A stretch of DNA of 64,000 nucleotides from Progne subis subis (taxonomy: Eukaryota > Chordata > Aves > Passeriformes > Hirundinidae): positions 13,839,360-13,903,359 of the forward strand of contig JAKJHU010000030.1 in NCBI GenBank assembly GCA_022316685.1, in the 5' to 3' direction. Below are positions 48,589-61,876 of the stretch, piece by piece (positions within the stretch are counted from its first letter, which is position 1; each line of letters opens with the position of its first letter). Made by a program: the position numbers and the translations under genes. A model generated the notes under the pieces. That model had not been told where the DNA came from, made no database searches, and was given only the letters and a program-made list of their open reading frames with translations.

Positions 48589-49798
48589 ATTCTTAGCTTA
48601 CCAGAAGGAAAGCACAGCAGGAGAAGTGGGCTGGTGATGAGAGCATGGGGCAGGGATCCAGTGGGTCTTTGATGGATTCTTCACTCTGCTACAGATTACC
48701 TGTGGGACCCTGTTCAACATGATTAATCTTTCATCATTTCTCTCTATTAAGACATTCAAGTTCTCACAGGAATTAGCTCTTCTGTATGTATATGTACTGC
48801 ATCTCACATGGCTGTCCCTTCAGGTGAAATAAAATCCAGACAATGAGTGTTGTTGCTAACTGCTGATGTTTTTAGTCAATAATTGTGTCTGGAAATGAAG
48901 CATAGCAGTTTTAAAAGAACTGAGCATTTAAAGGAAGGAAAAAAAAACCGACAACAAAAAAAAAACCAAACAGAGAAAATAATTTAGAAAGCGATTTTGT
49001 TCTTGGAAAATCTTGTCATTTTACCCTACATCTGTTCCTTGGTGTTTCACAGATTTGCCACAGGAGATGTAGCTATGATCTCTTCCTGTCCTCTAGCCTT
49101 CTGTCATTAAAATAGGATTATTGATACTTAGGGGGGAACTAAGAATGCTCTTCTAGATCCTGGGAGATGAAAGGAAGCCAAATCCTTTACCTTCTCAGAA
49201 ATGGACTAAAGAATCAGATGATACCTTCACTTTTATGAAACTTTGTGCAATTCTATAAATGTCTTCAATTCTGAGCATTTGCCCTAAATGTCTGTGAATT
49301 TCTTAGAACTACCCTATTTTTTAAAGGGTTTTATGTGAGCTGGCTATAATGTGAACAATATTTAGTCCTTAAGATCCAAAACATTAGTTTCGCTTAGAGA
49401 TTATATTTTTCCTGAGTAGGTTCCTAGTACAGTGGATTCTTCTTTTAGACTGGCTGCCAACTCTGGCACTCTTGTCACCCTTGTGAGACCTCACTTGCTT
49501 TTTTTAGCAGCAATCACCTCAATATTTGCAGCACAATATCTAGGGAGAACATGGTGCTTCTTGTTCCATGCTCTGAAGATAAATTCTTACCAAACAAGTT
49601 CTGAGGCAGAGCAGGTACTTCAATAAATTTGCACTTCAGATTTCATTGAGAAAAATTATTTTGAAATTGTATCCTTGGATCAGTCTGCATCATGCCACTG
49701 TGTAAGGCAAAGTGCCATAGAAAGTGTCCTGGTATATGCAATCACATTATCCCAACTAACACAGTGAGAATTTGAGCAATTAAAATTATTATTGTCAC
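48589..49798. other. Unannotated sequence
   Basis: AT-rich, with no gene or repeat recognised apart from an A-rich patch near 48940-48970. Confidence 0.45.
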
Positions 49799-49925
49799 CA
49801 AAAAAACCCAAAAAAACCCACCAAAAAACAAAAACAAAATCAAAAACAAAACAAAAAAAAACCCAAAAAAACAAAAAACAAAAAACCCCACCAAAATAAA
49901 ACCAAAAAACAACAACAACAACAAA
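49799..49925. repeat. A/C-rich low-complexity tract
   Basis: ACCCAAAAAA and ACCAAAAAAC units, AAAAC units, and a terminal CAA array. It has the same architecture as 9987-10134 and 41119-41310. Confidence 0.9.
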
Positions 49926-50259
49926 CTATTAAATATTTGAAGAACACAGTATTCTTTCAGGTGAATTACTTTTCAGGCTGATGGCTAGATATGTCCTTGG
50001 CTTGTATGACTTTTCTAATGAGATTTTTGTGAGTGCTATTTTTTTATCACTTTAAGCTTTGTCAGGAGTTCACTGTACAAGGTTTACGAAACCTGTGTAA
50101 TTGAAATATTATCAAGAGGGGAGAAAGGTGCCCAGTAGCTATTTCAATGGTGTCAAGAAGCACAAAGTTCTATCACAAAATCAATTTCAGTCTTAGGAAA
50201 GAGATTAGAAGTACTTTTACCAATTCAGCAGAAACTTCTATCAATTCCTATTGATATGG
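49926..50259. other. Unannotated sequence
   Basis: Short AT-rich spacer. Nothing recognised. Confidence 0.45.
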
Positions 50260-50585
50260 AATTGGAAAGTAGGACTGGAAGAGACTTTGGTTGGTCTCGT
50301 AGTTCATAACCTTCCTCCAGGCAGATGCAGCCAGTCCTGAATCACTCATGGGGAATGTTTGTGTAATCCCTTCCTACAATCCTCCAGTAAGTGAGATTCC
50401 ATGGCTTCCAGAAGAACCTGCTCCAGGCATCACCATCACTACTATTGAAAATATTTTTCTAGCATCTGACGTAAACTTCCACTGCTTTATTTTGGTCCAC
50501 AACTTTGAATCTGTCCTGAACAGGCACAGAGAAAAATTCCTTCCTTTTCACAGACATCTTCTATATTGCAATATAGCACAGTTAC
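50260..50585 (-). mobile_element. Old, diverged CR1 LINE 3' end
   Basis: The order of motifs fits an ancient CR1: ACTGGAAGAGACTTTGGTTGG, TCCAGTAAGTGAGATTCCATG, GCTCCAGGCATCACC, TTTTCTAGCATCTGACGTAAA and CTGAACAGGCACAGAGAA. Divergence is high compared with the copy at 22 kb. Confidence 0.8.
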
Positions 50586-53500
50586 CCCAAATTTCTTGTT
50601 AATGGAAGAGGTCCTGCCTGAATTACTGCAATTTGCTGTATGTTATCATGTGTTTACAGAGCAGTAGTGTTTAAGCATGTTAGAGTGCTTAATCCCCCAA
50701 AAAGAAAAGTGAAGTGCTTTGGCTTCACCCAGCCATGTAGCTGCTGATGCACTTACCTAAAAGAAACTTATCTAAAGTCAGCAGATTGTGTATCTGTATC
50801 CTCAGCCTCCAGCTCAGAAAAAAATCCACTTTTTTTGGCTGAAGTTTTCCTAAAACTGCTCAACCTGGGCTTCACTGGATTAGTGTCATAGAAAATTTAA
50901 ATTAACTAAGGGTTTAAGCTTGACAGTGTAGTAATCAAAATGTAGAATGTGGTAAGGCAGTGTTAACAAAGCTGTTATTATTTCTGCTTGATTTATGTTG
51001 CTCTTTGACAATGTGTATCCAGGCAAATGCAGGGTTAGTAGTCTCTGCACTTCAGCAATTCCCTTCAGCTTCTGCTTTTTCATTAAATATTCTTGAAATG
51101 GTCATATCAGATAAATAAAAAACCAGAAAAATGCACTTTTGTTTTAGAACATTGGCCTTGAATCTCTGATAGCATGACTATGAGTCACACAAATGTAGAA
51201 TACATGCTTTTGTGAATAATGAGTCAGTAAAATATTTTTTGTTGGTGTTACAGACATTTTAGGGAGCTTTACTGACTGTAATTAAACCTCAAAATTCTTG
51301 TAAACATAAATTAGATTCTGCTATTGTTCCATACCATTTAGTATATCAGTTATATTACGTAAATTATGAAAGCTATAATCTTTATGCTTCTGTATAGCTT
51401 TGGAGGAAAAACAAAAAGGCTCAATTGGAACAAAGGCTCCTAAGCTGTAGGTTTTGTTTTCTCTTTGGTTTGGATCTTCTATCACTTTTCTCTCATTCTT
51501 GATGATTCTTGATTACACAACCACAAAGCTTTTAGCATTCACAGCAAATACATTTGAGTGAAACACTTAAAACATACTAATAAAAGGGAAATTACTTGAT
51601 TTGTATATTTATGTCTGTAAGAGGATACAATCACTCAAGGATGAATTTACATACAGTGCTTAAGAAATTTGTTTAAAGTGAGGCAGGACTATTCTCATTT
51701 AAGACAGGAGCTTTCTAACTACAGTCTCAATCACTGCCTATAGTACTTATTTTCTCAATGTGTAAGTCAGCATCTACCTGCGTCATTGAGCTCCAGGAGT
51801 CATTGAGGGTTGCAGGTGGATGAACCCAGGTCCTATTTCTACAGTTCTGAGTATGCACACAAGTATAATATAATAACACCTCTATATGTTTCAAATACAA
51901 CATTTTGTTATGTAGGAAGCTCATTGTAAAGGCAGAGTGAGAATAGCTAAATCCTACACATGTGCTATTTACCTCTCCTTAAAATCTTTTCCTTCCTTCT
52001 AGATTCCATACAGGCTGTTACAGATGAGCATAACCACATCCTTTTCAACCAATCACCCCTTTTTCATTTTATTTCCTCTCTTTAAGGGATGCAAGACAAC
52101 ACTTATTCTGAGCACAAATACAAATGTAAGCTGCAGAATATCTGCCATTATAAGCAAACTTACAGGAAAGTAAACTTATTTTGCTGTTAAACCACAAAGT
52201 ACTGGAAATTATATCATCATGTATTTTTTTAGTGATTAAATTAACCTACTTCTAAATCCTAATTCTTCAAGCAAAATAAAGTGCATTATCAGATAATTCT
52301 TGTCTGGTGAAACTGTTGTGGGTATGACAATGTCTCATGTGCAGTAAACACAGAAAAGTACCTGCTTTCTAGTGTGGGTTTTGTTTTTTAGAGTTTTGTT
52401 TATTTGTCTTGTTTTTCTCAATATTTTTTTAAGAGAAATTGTTTTAAGAGAAATTTAATGAGGATTTAGCTGGTTTTTCTATCCTAGTGGAGAGGCCTAG
52501 AGAAGCTAACTTTAGTCTCAGGATGGATTTTGGTGGTACACCCCCCTGCCCTCTCCAGGCCACACTATGATCTGAGAACCATTTCATGTAGGCCAGATCA
52601 CTGTCCTGCATGAACTCAGGTTGGCAAGAGATTCCTCTTACCACCACTAACCTTCCAAGATCTGGTGGGAAAGTATATGCTTACTCACTGTTTGCTGCTT
52701 TTTTTCTGGGGGTTTTTGGGTAATGTGTGCATAATACTACTATACAGAGATCTAGAAATCAGTTTAAAATGCCTTGTTGAGTCATTCTACTTTTCAGACT
52801 AAGGCTGTAGTATCATGAGCATTTTAATTCACTATAACTCATCCATGCTGCTGCTCTACCAGCCCAAATTTCCTCATCCTGTTCCTTCCCCAACCCTACA
52901 GGAAGCTCACTTAGGTTAACATTAAACTGTCAAATGGATAATGAGTTTCTAACAGGGATTATTCCTCTGATCTTCCTCATGCAGCTAACTCAGTGTTTGT
53001 GCTGGGACATGAAGGGACCAGCACAGGGAGCTGCAGGATGGAAGGAGAGAGAATCTGGATGGCAGTGTACGCCTCCAAGGGTTTACACTGCCTGTGCTTC
53101 TGTGGTGCTCAAGAAGGATTTTAAGAGGACAGTTCCTCAGCTGGAGTGTGCTTCCTTTCCTAAAAACAGGCTGATTTTTCTGCAGAACAACTCTGGGTGG
53201 CATAACTTAATCACCCAATTTAGAAAAAAATTCCAAATTAACTTTTGCCTAAGATCACAGGGTTTGTGCTCTACTTATTAAATAAAAGGAGGGCCTGTAA
53301 AAAGGATTCTTAGCATAAGAACATTAAAAAATTATAAAATTCAGCACTTTATTTTTATAACTTTCATAGAGTCCATGATATAAAAATGTTTGCCTACTAA
53401 ATTAATTTTCATCAGGCCTCTTTGCACAGTCTGTTCTCCTGATGTTTCCCAGGGACAGCTGCTTGAAGTTTTTGATTTAAATCATTAAATGCTTGATTTA

Positions 53501-55370
53501 TAGTGTATGCTTCCGGAGCCCTAGCACTTACTGCAGTGTATTCTTATTCTAATCATGTTTCTGTTTAAATATATTTGGATGGTGGGGGATTAAAGTGAAC
53601 TAGCCTGTTCCTTTTCTTACAAAGGAGCAAGACTATTTATCTGAGAGTTGCTAAGGCACAGAACATGTCAGAACAGCCTTGTAAGCAAGTTGGAGGCAGA
53701 CTTCGCTGCTTTATTGTTGTCTGAATATCATCAGCTGGTGTAGCCTTGCTTCTAAAATATACTCCCTTTGGATAAAATCCATATCTGCACTGGAAATAGT
53801 TGATTATTTGGATGTTGTAATATATTTAGTTTCTTTTTATCTTTCATAAAACAAGACAGAAAGAGGCTGACGTGTCCAAGCTAGGAAAACATGTTGCACA
53901 GGGTTGAAGGACAAGTTTTATCTAAGAGTATTCAATAACTTCTGTCTCCTACTCTGAGTAACTGCTCACCCTTGATTTTTGTTTAAAACCATAGAGAAAT
54001 TTATGTCTTCCTTTATCATTGCAAAGAAAGATATCCAAAGCTTTGATATCAAAATCTATACGGAACTCACTGACCTATTAGAAGGACCTTTACATCATAT
54101 ATAAAATTATAATAAACTTTATATATTGGAAAGCAAGAAGCATGTAAAGACAGTATTTTAAATGTTATTTCTATCATGACAGACTGAATCCAGGCCTATT
54201 GGAGTCAGCCCCCACTGCAGCTGAGAACAACTGATGTTTCCTTGAGTAACTTAGATTAAGAAAAGTTTTTCTAACTACTGACCAACTCAAAGCAATAAAT
54301 CACCTGATTTTGCCAGATTTGTGTGTTAGAGTTTTGTATTTCCAACAATCTTCTTATAAGCAAGAGAACAGTGGGCATAACCACATATAAAAATCACACA
54401 TAAAACCCCACTTCTCAGTCCAAGTGTTTTTGTGATATTTTGTACTCAGTTCTGTGAATATTTCAACACTGGAGCATTGCAGTGACAAGCAGGCAAAAGG
54501 GAATACTGGTGCAAAGTCTATTTAAAACCGGAATGCTTAGAAATTTGCCGAGAGCAAGTATCAAATTGTTCACAGATGGAAGCTGGTGGTGTTCTTGCAA
54601 GTCTCTTCTCATTGTTTTCCATTTTCAGAAAACAGGACTTAATACAGTGGTGCAACTTTAAAGAGAACCTATGAAGAGTAGGATAAATCATGCTGACTCT
54701 CTCCCCCCAGCAAACATCACTTCTTTAGCCAGCTGAAAGGCTCCAATATTCTGTTTACATTTGACATCGATAATTTATTTTGATTTACAAAGAACAAGGG
54801 AATTATGGGTGCTGACAAGAAAACTGTGGGAATAATGCTGGAGTGATTTTGGATGTTATGAGTCAGGGTTACTGCCCCATCACTATGCCAGATGTTACTG
54901 GCCCCTTTGGCTAAAGCAGCAGCAGTTAACTCTCTGCTTCAGCTGAACTGCTGTGCATCATAGTCTGGTGTGTTAACCTCCCTTTGATTTTGTTCTTTTT
55001 CACTGATTTATATGATTCAGTTGCACCCCATTTACAGGATGAGTAGGATTTAGTTTCTTCCAGAAGGGGTTCAGGTCACCCAGACTGCACCCCTGTGAAA
55101 CAAAGCACAGAAAATGGGAACTATTGGGCAATTTGCTTTGAGGGCACCTATAACCCTGACTACAACTGTGATGGAGACACACGCCCAGCAGGTAACAATA
55201 AACAATATGCAGCAACATTGAAGACAAATGGATGAACTACATCAGCTACCAGAGATAACATAACAAAACTGCATATTCTTCCTTCCGCAACAGAAGGAAT
55301 AAACATTTTTTTAGATTCTCTTTTCAGACCTTTTTAGGAGATACTACTTTCAGTTTCCAATGGTTGTTGT
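50586..55370. other. Unannotated sequence
   Basis: AT-rich. Frames up to 115 codons (52934-53281, plus) lack recognisable features. Confidence 0.4.
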
Positions 55371-55535
55371 CATAGAATCATACAACAGCCCAGGTTGGAA
55401 GGGACCTTGAAGGAGAATGTGGTCCAAGCTGTTGTGAGAAAGGGAGCCTAGAGGAGATTATGTAGCAGCCTGCACACCCATATCTTGAAAAACTCAAGGG
55501 ATGAGCACTTCACCTCCCTGGGGAGGCTGAATGCT
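55371..55535 (-). mobile_element. CR1 LINE 3' end (about 165 bp)
   Basis: It begins CATAGAATCATACAACAGCC, then AGGTTGGAAGGGACCTTGAA, and ends near CACCTCCCTGGGGAGGCTGA. All are CR1 reverse-complement 3'-end landmarks. Confidence 0.88.
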
Positions 55536-58500
55536 GTTTGTTACCTGTAGTTTTCAGACTGATTTAGGGACTAAGCATCCAACACTGAAATACGTATGAG
55601 AAACCAGAAATGCTGAAAAATGGCAGTGATTAGCAAATATAAAGATGAGTGTGGAGAAAAAACAGGTCTTGATGCTTTGGCCAGGTCATACTGCTGTACT
55701 CATAAAGCAATGCATTTAGAGTTTCTATCTGGAAGTCTCTTTAATTCTCTAAAATCATTCTTGTCTTTCTATTTATTAATTTGCTATGAGGAAGAAGTGG
55801 AAACCTTTGCATGATACCATCTGGCTTTCCTTAGAGGTATGGCACTATGAAAAGGAGGTGGCCTTTATTATGGATTATCAAGAAAGCTGGGACTGCTCCT
55901 TCTTTTATTCAATGGAAATTTACAGCAATATTTTATATTTTACTTTTGCCTGCTTGTCACAGCATATAAGCTGTGCATGAGAGTCCCTGTCTACTGGCTA
56001 AGATACTTCACAGACACCAGCTTCAGTGAGCAAGATTTGGTCTCCTTGATTGAAGGCTGGAAATCTCTCTCTGCTCTCAAAAATGTTGTGGCTTTTATAG
56101 TATACTTAGATAATGTTGTGTTTATTACATACGTCTTTCTTTTCTGCTGAAAGTCCCAGGTAACTCTACTGGGAGGTTTGAATTATTTTTAGAATGCCAA
56201 GTAGAATGTTTTAAACTTTCCCTTTTGAGTTGTTTCTTGTCACTCAAAAATTGACACCAAAATTTTCAGCCATTCCCTTTTCTGAAGCCATGGTAGCCAA
56301 GTTCCTTTTTTCCTTTCCCACTTGATCTTTTTCTTTTTTAAAATAAAGACAAATTCTCCCAAATCAACCAAAAAAATTTCCCATATTTTGCATCAAATCT
56401 GGATTTCAGTCTGATTTGAAGATTCTATAATCTTCAAATATATCTACTTATTAAAGTTTCATTGTATAATTTTCTGAATTAGAGAACTTAATTTCCATTC
56501 CAAGCCATACATTTAATAGATGATCAGTCAAATAATTTCTCCTGACATTAAATTTCAAATGTCTAAAGGTCTCCTGCTGATAGACTGGAGAAGGTGACGG
56601 TCCTTGTTGGCATTTTTAATAAATATTACAGTGGGTACCAAGAACAACGGTACCTCTTTTTAATTCTCGTGCTTCAGATTCACAGCTGGGAAAATCAGCT
56701 CTGACTGAGAAATGTCTGTTGGCTGAAATGAGCTATTGGAGCTCTAGCTGCATATGGGGAGATTTATCTGCAGAATGGAGCTCTCTGATTGTGCCTTTCA
56801 AAGGGGTCAGGACTAAGACAAAGTGGTCTCATAGGCTTTTTTTACAGGCTACCTGCTAGGAAGTGAATTTAATTCCTACAAATCATAATACTAACAGCAA
56901 CAACAACAATAAGAAAATCTGTGCATTATGTCAATGTCATATGCTACTGCTGTTCCCAAAATATCTCAGAACGGCTGCTTTTCAATCATTTCCTCTAGTC
57001 CTCTTTAGTCAACATCATCCCTTCTGCTTTTCCTGACAGAACTTGAGAGTTTACCAAAGTTTTGCAAGCTATCTGCATTTGGGGTTTCTGCTCTGGAAAT
57101 ACCCAGTTGCTCATCGCTCCTAAGATATCTTCACGTCTTTTTTTACGCTACAGTCACTTGGAGCCAGAGTTCCCATGTAATAGGGGAGTTCCAGAGAGAA
57201 GTGCCACTGAGGGTGTATTTTAGCTATAACTGTAGATCCACACCTGTGCATTTACTTATGAGTGTGAGTCTCAGGCACAGTTCACAAGCTAAACTGAGAA
57301 GTTCACATATTCAAGGACTTTGAAAAAGCCATGTTCCCCCTTTCCTTAAAAAGATCACTTCTGGTTTGCATAGAGGGCTTTACTGGATTAAGGGCTTCAC
57401 TTCTGCTTCCTTCAGTTTCTTTCAGTTGCTGCTGACCATCGCTTTTCAGCAGTTTTCTCTAATTGCAGTGTAGCAAACTGGGACTAGAGGAAACAATCCT
57501 GGTGTTATTGCTGCCATCTCCAGGGTCAGCAGAGGGAAGGGATGTAGCTCAGAATGTTTTCTTAAAGGATGTGCCCATCATGGTGAGTTTGCCACCTCTT
57601 AGCTCTGGTACAAGGAAATACCGTACTGTTTTGTCTTGCCAGAACCACAATTTTCCCAGTGTTTCAAGCAAAACTGGTTGCTAAAGTTGATTCTGGCAAC
57701 ATGATGAAATCCACAAAACTGTCAACTCTCCCCATGTCAGAGGTGGAATTGTGTGCCAGCCCTGCTGGCAGGGTGCCCTCCTGCCTCTGCCCCTTGCCTC
57801 TGGCAGGCTCGCTGCACGATCTCTAACTTCCCCAAGCGCCCGCCAGGAAATGTGCTCATTGCAGTGTCTGGATCGCTGCGGCACTGACTCGTCCTGCTGG
57901 CCTCTCCCTTCTGCACCAAAACGTTGCAACTAGATGGTAAAATAACCCCATATCCTTTTAGAAGTTATTTTGTTCTAGCTCCTCCCACCTTTGCAAACTG
58001 TTGACACTGTTCACAGAGTTAAAGAATTTTACCTCTTTTGGGTCATTCTGAGGGATTTTTCTAGATGCCTGTTTTGGGGGGATTTTTTTTTTTTTAATTT
58101 TTTTTTTCTTTTTTTTTGGAAGGAACTAGATACATATAAACAGAAAGTTAGCAGATCATAACATAAATATCTCTCCCTCCCTCCTACCAAGCCATTTGCT
58201 TTTCTAACTGAAACCGGTGGTTTGTGATTCTTCACATTATTCTTTTAATGTCATGACCTGTGTGTCAAAGTGAGAGGTTGCTTGTGGATTTTTCTTGTCT
58301 TTGAAAGCAATACTTTCTCCAGAGACAAAGAAGCTCTTTTACAACACTCTTAGCAATTGCCATGAGGTGGGAGCTACAAATTGGGCAAGCCTGGGCAGTT
58401 GCATGCTGACTTTTTTCATTCCTCATGTCCCACAAGTATTTCTCTTTCAACAAGGCTTCTGTGTAACTGAAAAGGAACTTTTTTGTTTCCTTGATTTAGT

Positions 58501-59300
58501 TATATTATGTTTTAAAATTTCTCCTTTGGCTCCATTTCCCTCTGGAAGCTGCCCTGGCCATAAAAATTATCAAATAACCCTTTAAATTTTTTAAAATTGT
58601 AAATTTGTATTGTTCCTCTATCCCTATCAACAAAAAAGGGACAGATTTACTCAATTTCATTTGCATTTTCAAAGCCTTTGCAAGCTGTTTTCCACAATAG
58701 ACCAGTCATAGCTTTGCACCTCAGAAATGAAAAAGTGGGCAGATCTGGCCCTTGAAAAGAAGCCTTTTCCAGCTTTTTGTAAACATTAATGACCTATTCA
58801 TAAAGAAAAGGGCAAAAGTTTTGCCCAAAAAGATATTAAAACATTGAGACACTTGTAAAGTCTGTTGGAGAAATAAATGATGGCTTTGAGCAGACACTTA
58901 GGGAAAGAGAAAAGAGGGCTACAAATATGCCAGATAGAATCTTTTGAGGAGATTAGGAAGTTTTCATCAACATTTCAGTGATTTTCATACATACACATTA
59001 TGAGAAAGAAGAATAGCTGTACCACATCAAGCAGCAAAATTGTCCATGTACCTAAATATTCTGCCTCCAACACTGCCAGTAGTGGTCATTTTTGGAAGAG
59101 TGTCCAAACAGAGAAGGAATGCAGTGATACCTCCCTGGCACAGGGTCCCATTTCCAGTGGCTGGCAATAGCAAGACTGCCTGCGCCACCAGCATGTCTTT
59201 TCAGGTCTTCCAGGCGTATGTACAGCTGTGTTTTGACCTTGTATAGACCACAGTCTCCTGTGGCAGGAGAACAGCTAGCTGTGAAAAAAAAGCCTACTAC
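55536..59300. other. Unannotated sequence
   Basis: No gene is recognised. The piece 57740-57930 is GC-richer, with open frames on both strands and no identity. T-runs lie at 58080-58120. Confidence 0.4.
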
Positions 59301-59305
59301 CTGCT

Positions 59306-59975
59306 TGTAATAAAATCGCCAAGCCAAATTCAGTCAATCAAATTTTAGAATTTTATTTTGAGACTTAAACACTGTCTCCAATAGCCACAATTAAAAGGGA
59401 CAGCGTTGAATCCCGGGGTTTCGGCACTGGGTGAACGCGGTAACAGACTCTGTCAGTCTCTCACCCCCTCTGTTCACAAATTGAGTCCAATACCGCTGGT
59501 TTTCATACAGTCTTCCGCTGAGAGTGGACCGTAGGACTCCCCCTCCGTGGTAGCTTCATTAGGTATTCATGTTCAGGTCCGGGGTGTGTTGAATGGATTC
59601 TCAAAGTGGAACAATGCCGTGACTGCCGTGTCCAGAGGAGGTTTGGAAATACTAAATCGGGCTGGAACAGATAAGATATCGATCTGATCTAATCATTCAA
59701 TCGTTAGTGTGCCCGTCTCCCATTTTCCGTTCTTTGTGCCTTTCTGTAGAGTTATCCCGAAGCAGTTCCCAGCAGGAATTCCTTCTATCCCCCAACCCTT
59801 GTCCCCCCCCCCCCCCCCCGTGCAGTTTTAGTCTTAGTTAACCCTAAACATACTTTTAGGTTTGCTGATCTCAACTTAGTCTGAATGCAGATCAATTTTA
59901 CATTGCATATTATTACATTTTATAGTGGATTAATTACACATCACAACACGAATTAACTTTAGGTCATATATCACA
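59306..59975 (-). mobile_element. Solo LTR, copy B of the family at 46201
   Basis: This 670-bp LTR starts TGTAATAAA and ends ATATATCACA, with a perfect 5-bp target duplication, CTGCT, at 59301-59305 and 59976-59980. A minus-strand AATAAAA lies near 59350. No internal retroviral sequence remains, so this is a recombination-derived solo LTR. A C-run of 16 bases (about 59804-59819) is absent from copy A. Confidence 0.9.
59804..59819. repeat. Poly(C) run inside solo LTR B
   Basis: A homopolymer of 16 C ending in CG, specific to this copy of the LTR. Confidence 0.9.
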
Positions 59976-59980
59976 CTGCT

Positions 59981-60732
59981 CGTGTTTGTTTTGAATGTAT
60001 GACCTATTATAATCAGCTAACGTCCTCCTTCTCAGTCTTTTATTGGGAGGAACAGTGATATGTAATTCTCTATTTCCTATTCACCTTTTCCATTATACTT
60101 TTAATTGATTTTCAAGTCTTCTGTCATGACACTTTTTAGTAAGTTTTCCAAGACTGAGGATTCCTTATATCTATAGCCACTCATTCTATCAAAACTGTTT
60201 GGTGTTTTTGATCTTTCTTTTAGAACAGTATTATTTAGGTCTGAAAAGACCCTAAAGATCATAAAATCCAATGGGTTTTGCTGCTCTCCCTGTCATTCTG
60301 ATTCGTCCACATGGTTGCTGAGAAGAAATGGGCTTAATATCCTTTCACCTTAAAAATATACTGGCTACCACCACTGGAAACCTGATGAAGAGACATCTCG
60401 GACAGTTACTGCTATTTTAGGCCAACACAGAAAAATGCTGTGTGCTGTTCCATTCTGTGGAGGACAGATGTTAATCGTGTTATTTAATTTAACACTGGAA
60501 AGTTCTTGTCTCAGATCCAGGCAAGCATTCAGGTTTCCAACTCCTGTTTGGGCTCCTAACACCTGATTTAATGGAAAGCGGAATACTTGGTTAGATGTGG
60601 TTACCATATGAACCTCAACAGAACTAAACCTTCAGTGTGCGCTGATGGGGTTTCAGCTTGTTGGATCAAGGCATCAGCTTTCTAGAGGTGTTATGAAAAA
60701 GAGGCCCTTGGTAAACTGAGACTAGCAGGGAC
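59981..60732. other. Spacer before the ERVL, with a possible CR1 trace
   Basis: The short stretch 60234-60275 resembles a worn CR1 reverse-complement end (GAAAAGACCCTAAAGATCAT). The rest is unrecognised. Confidence 0.35.
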
Positions 60733-60757
60733 TGTTGGGGGTTAAGTTTTCCCGTGG
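60733..60757 (+). repeat. Residual start of the ERVL 5' LTR
   Basis: TGTTGGGGGTTAAGTTTTCC plus five bases match the start of the 3' LTR (63548) at 22 of 25 positions. Directly after base 25 the sequence becomes pol. Confidence 0.8.
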
Positions 60758-61876
60758 ACAAATCAAGATGCCATGATCCCCATCCACAAGATGATCCGTG
60801 AGCTGGAGGCCCAAGGGGTGGTCAGCAAAACTCACTCACCCTTCAACAGCCCCATCTGGCCTGTGCGCAAGTCTGACGGAGAATGGAGATTGACTGTGGA
60901 CTACCGTGCCTTGAACGAAGTGACTCCACCATTGAGTGCTGCTGTGCCGGACATGCTGGAACTCCAGTACGAGCTGGAGTCCAAGGCAGCAAAATGGTAT
61001 GCCACCATTGACATTGCTAATGCATTTTTCTCCATTCCTCTGGCTGCAGAATGCAGGCCTCAGTTTGCTTTCACCTGGAGGGACGTGCAGTACACCTGGA
61101 ACCGATTGCCCATGGGGTGGAAACACAGCCCCACCATCTGCCATGGACTGATCCAGGCTGCACTGGAAAAGGGTGAGGCTCCGGAGCACCTACAGTATAT
61201 CGATGACATCATTGTGTGGGGGAACACGGCAATGGAAATGTTTGAGAAAGGAGAGAAGATCATCCAAATTCTCCTGAAAGCTGGTTTTGCCATCAAGCAG
61301 AGCAAGGTCAAGGGACCTGCCCGAGAGATCCAGTTCCAGGGAGTAAAGTGGCAAGATGGACGGCAGCAGATTCCCACTGAGGTCATCAATAAGATCACTG
61401 CAATGTCCCCACCAACCAACAAAAAGGAAACACAAGCTTTCCTAGGCGCCATAGGTTTCTGGAGGATGCACATTCCTGAGTACAGCCAGATTGTGAGCCC
61501 TCTCTACCTGGTCACCCGCAAGAAGAATGATTTCCACTGGGGCCCTGAATAGCAACAAGCCTTTGCCCAGATCAAACAGGAAATCGCTCATGCAGTAGCC
61601 CTTGGCCCAGTCAGGACAGGACCAGATGTGAAGAACGTGCTCTACTCAGCAGCTGAGAACAATGGCCTGTCCTGGAGCCTTTGGCAGAAGGTGCCTGGGG
61701 AGACTCGGGGCCGACCACTGGGATTCTGGAGCCGAAGCTACAGAGCCAACTACACTCCAACAGAGAAGGAAATCTTGGCCGCCTATGAAGGAGTTCAAGC
61801 TGCCTCAGAAGTGATTGGCACAGAAGCACAACTCCTGCTGGCACCTCGACTACCGGTGCTGAGGGTGGATGTTTAA
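60758..61876 (+). pseudogene. pol: ERVL pol: reverse transcriptase and start of RNase H region
   Basis: An RNA-directed DNA polymerase remnant. The frame opening at 60773 carries the palm-domain landmarks: LTVDYRALNEV, the motif A aspartate in ATIDIANAFFSIPL, and the catalytic YIDD box at 61196-61207, where many retroviruses have YMDD or YVDD. The connection follows, with FLGAIGFWR. A TAG at 61550-61552 replaces a probable glutamine codon; the same frame continues to 61876, with YTPTEKEILAAYEG typical of the RT-RNase H connection. The reading shifts frame at about 61860-61870. All catalytic palm residues I can check are present, but the stop and frameshift make it non-functional. Confidence 0.93.

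Noticed and set aside
60234..60275. Possible CR1 end
   Set aside because: Only about 40 bp with partial similarity; too short for a separate feature call.
60365..60607. 80-codon minus frame next to the ERVL
   Set aside because: No similarity to retroviral or host proteins that I recognise; short and isolated.
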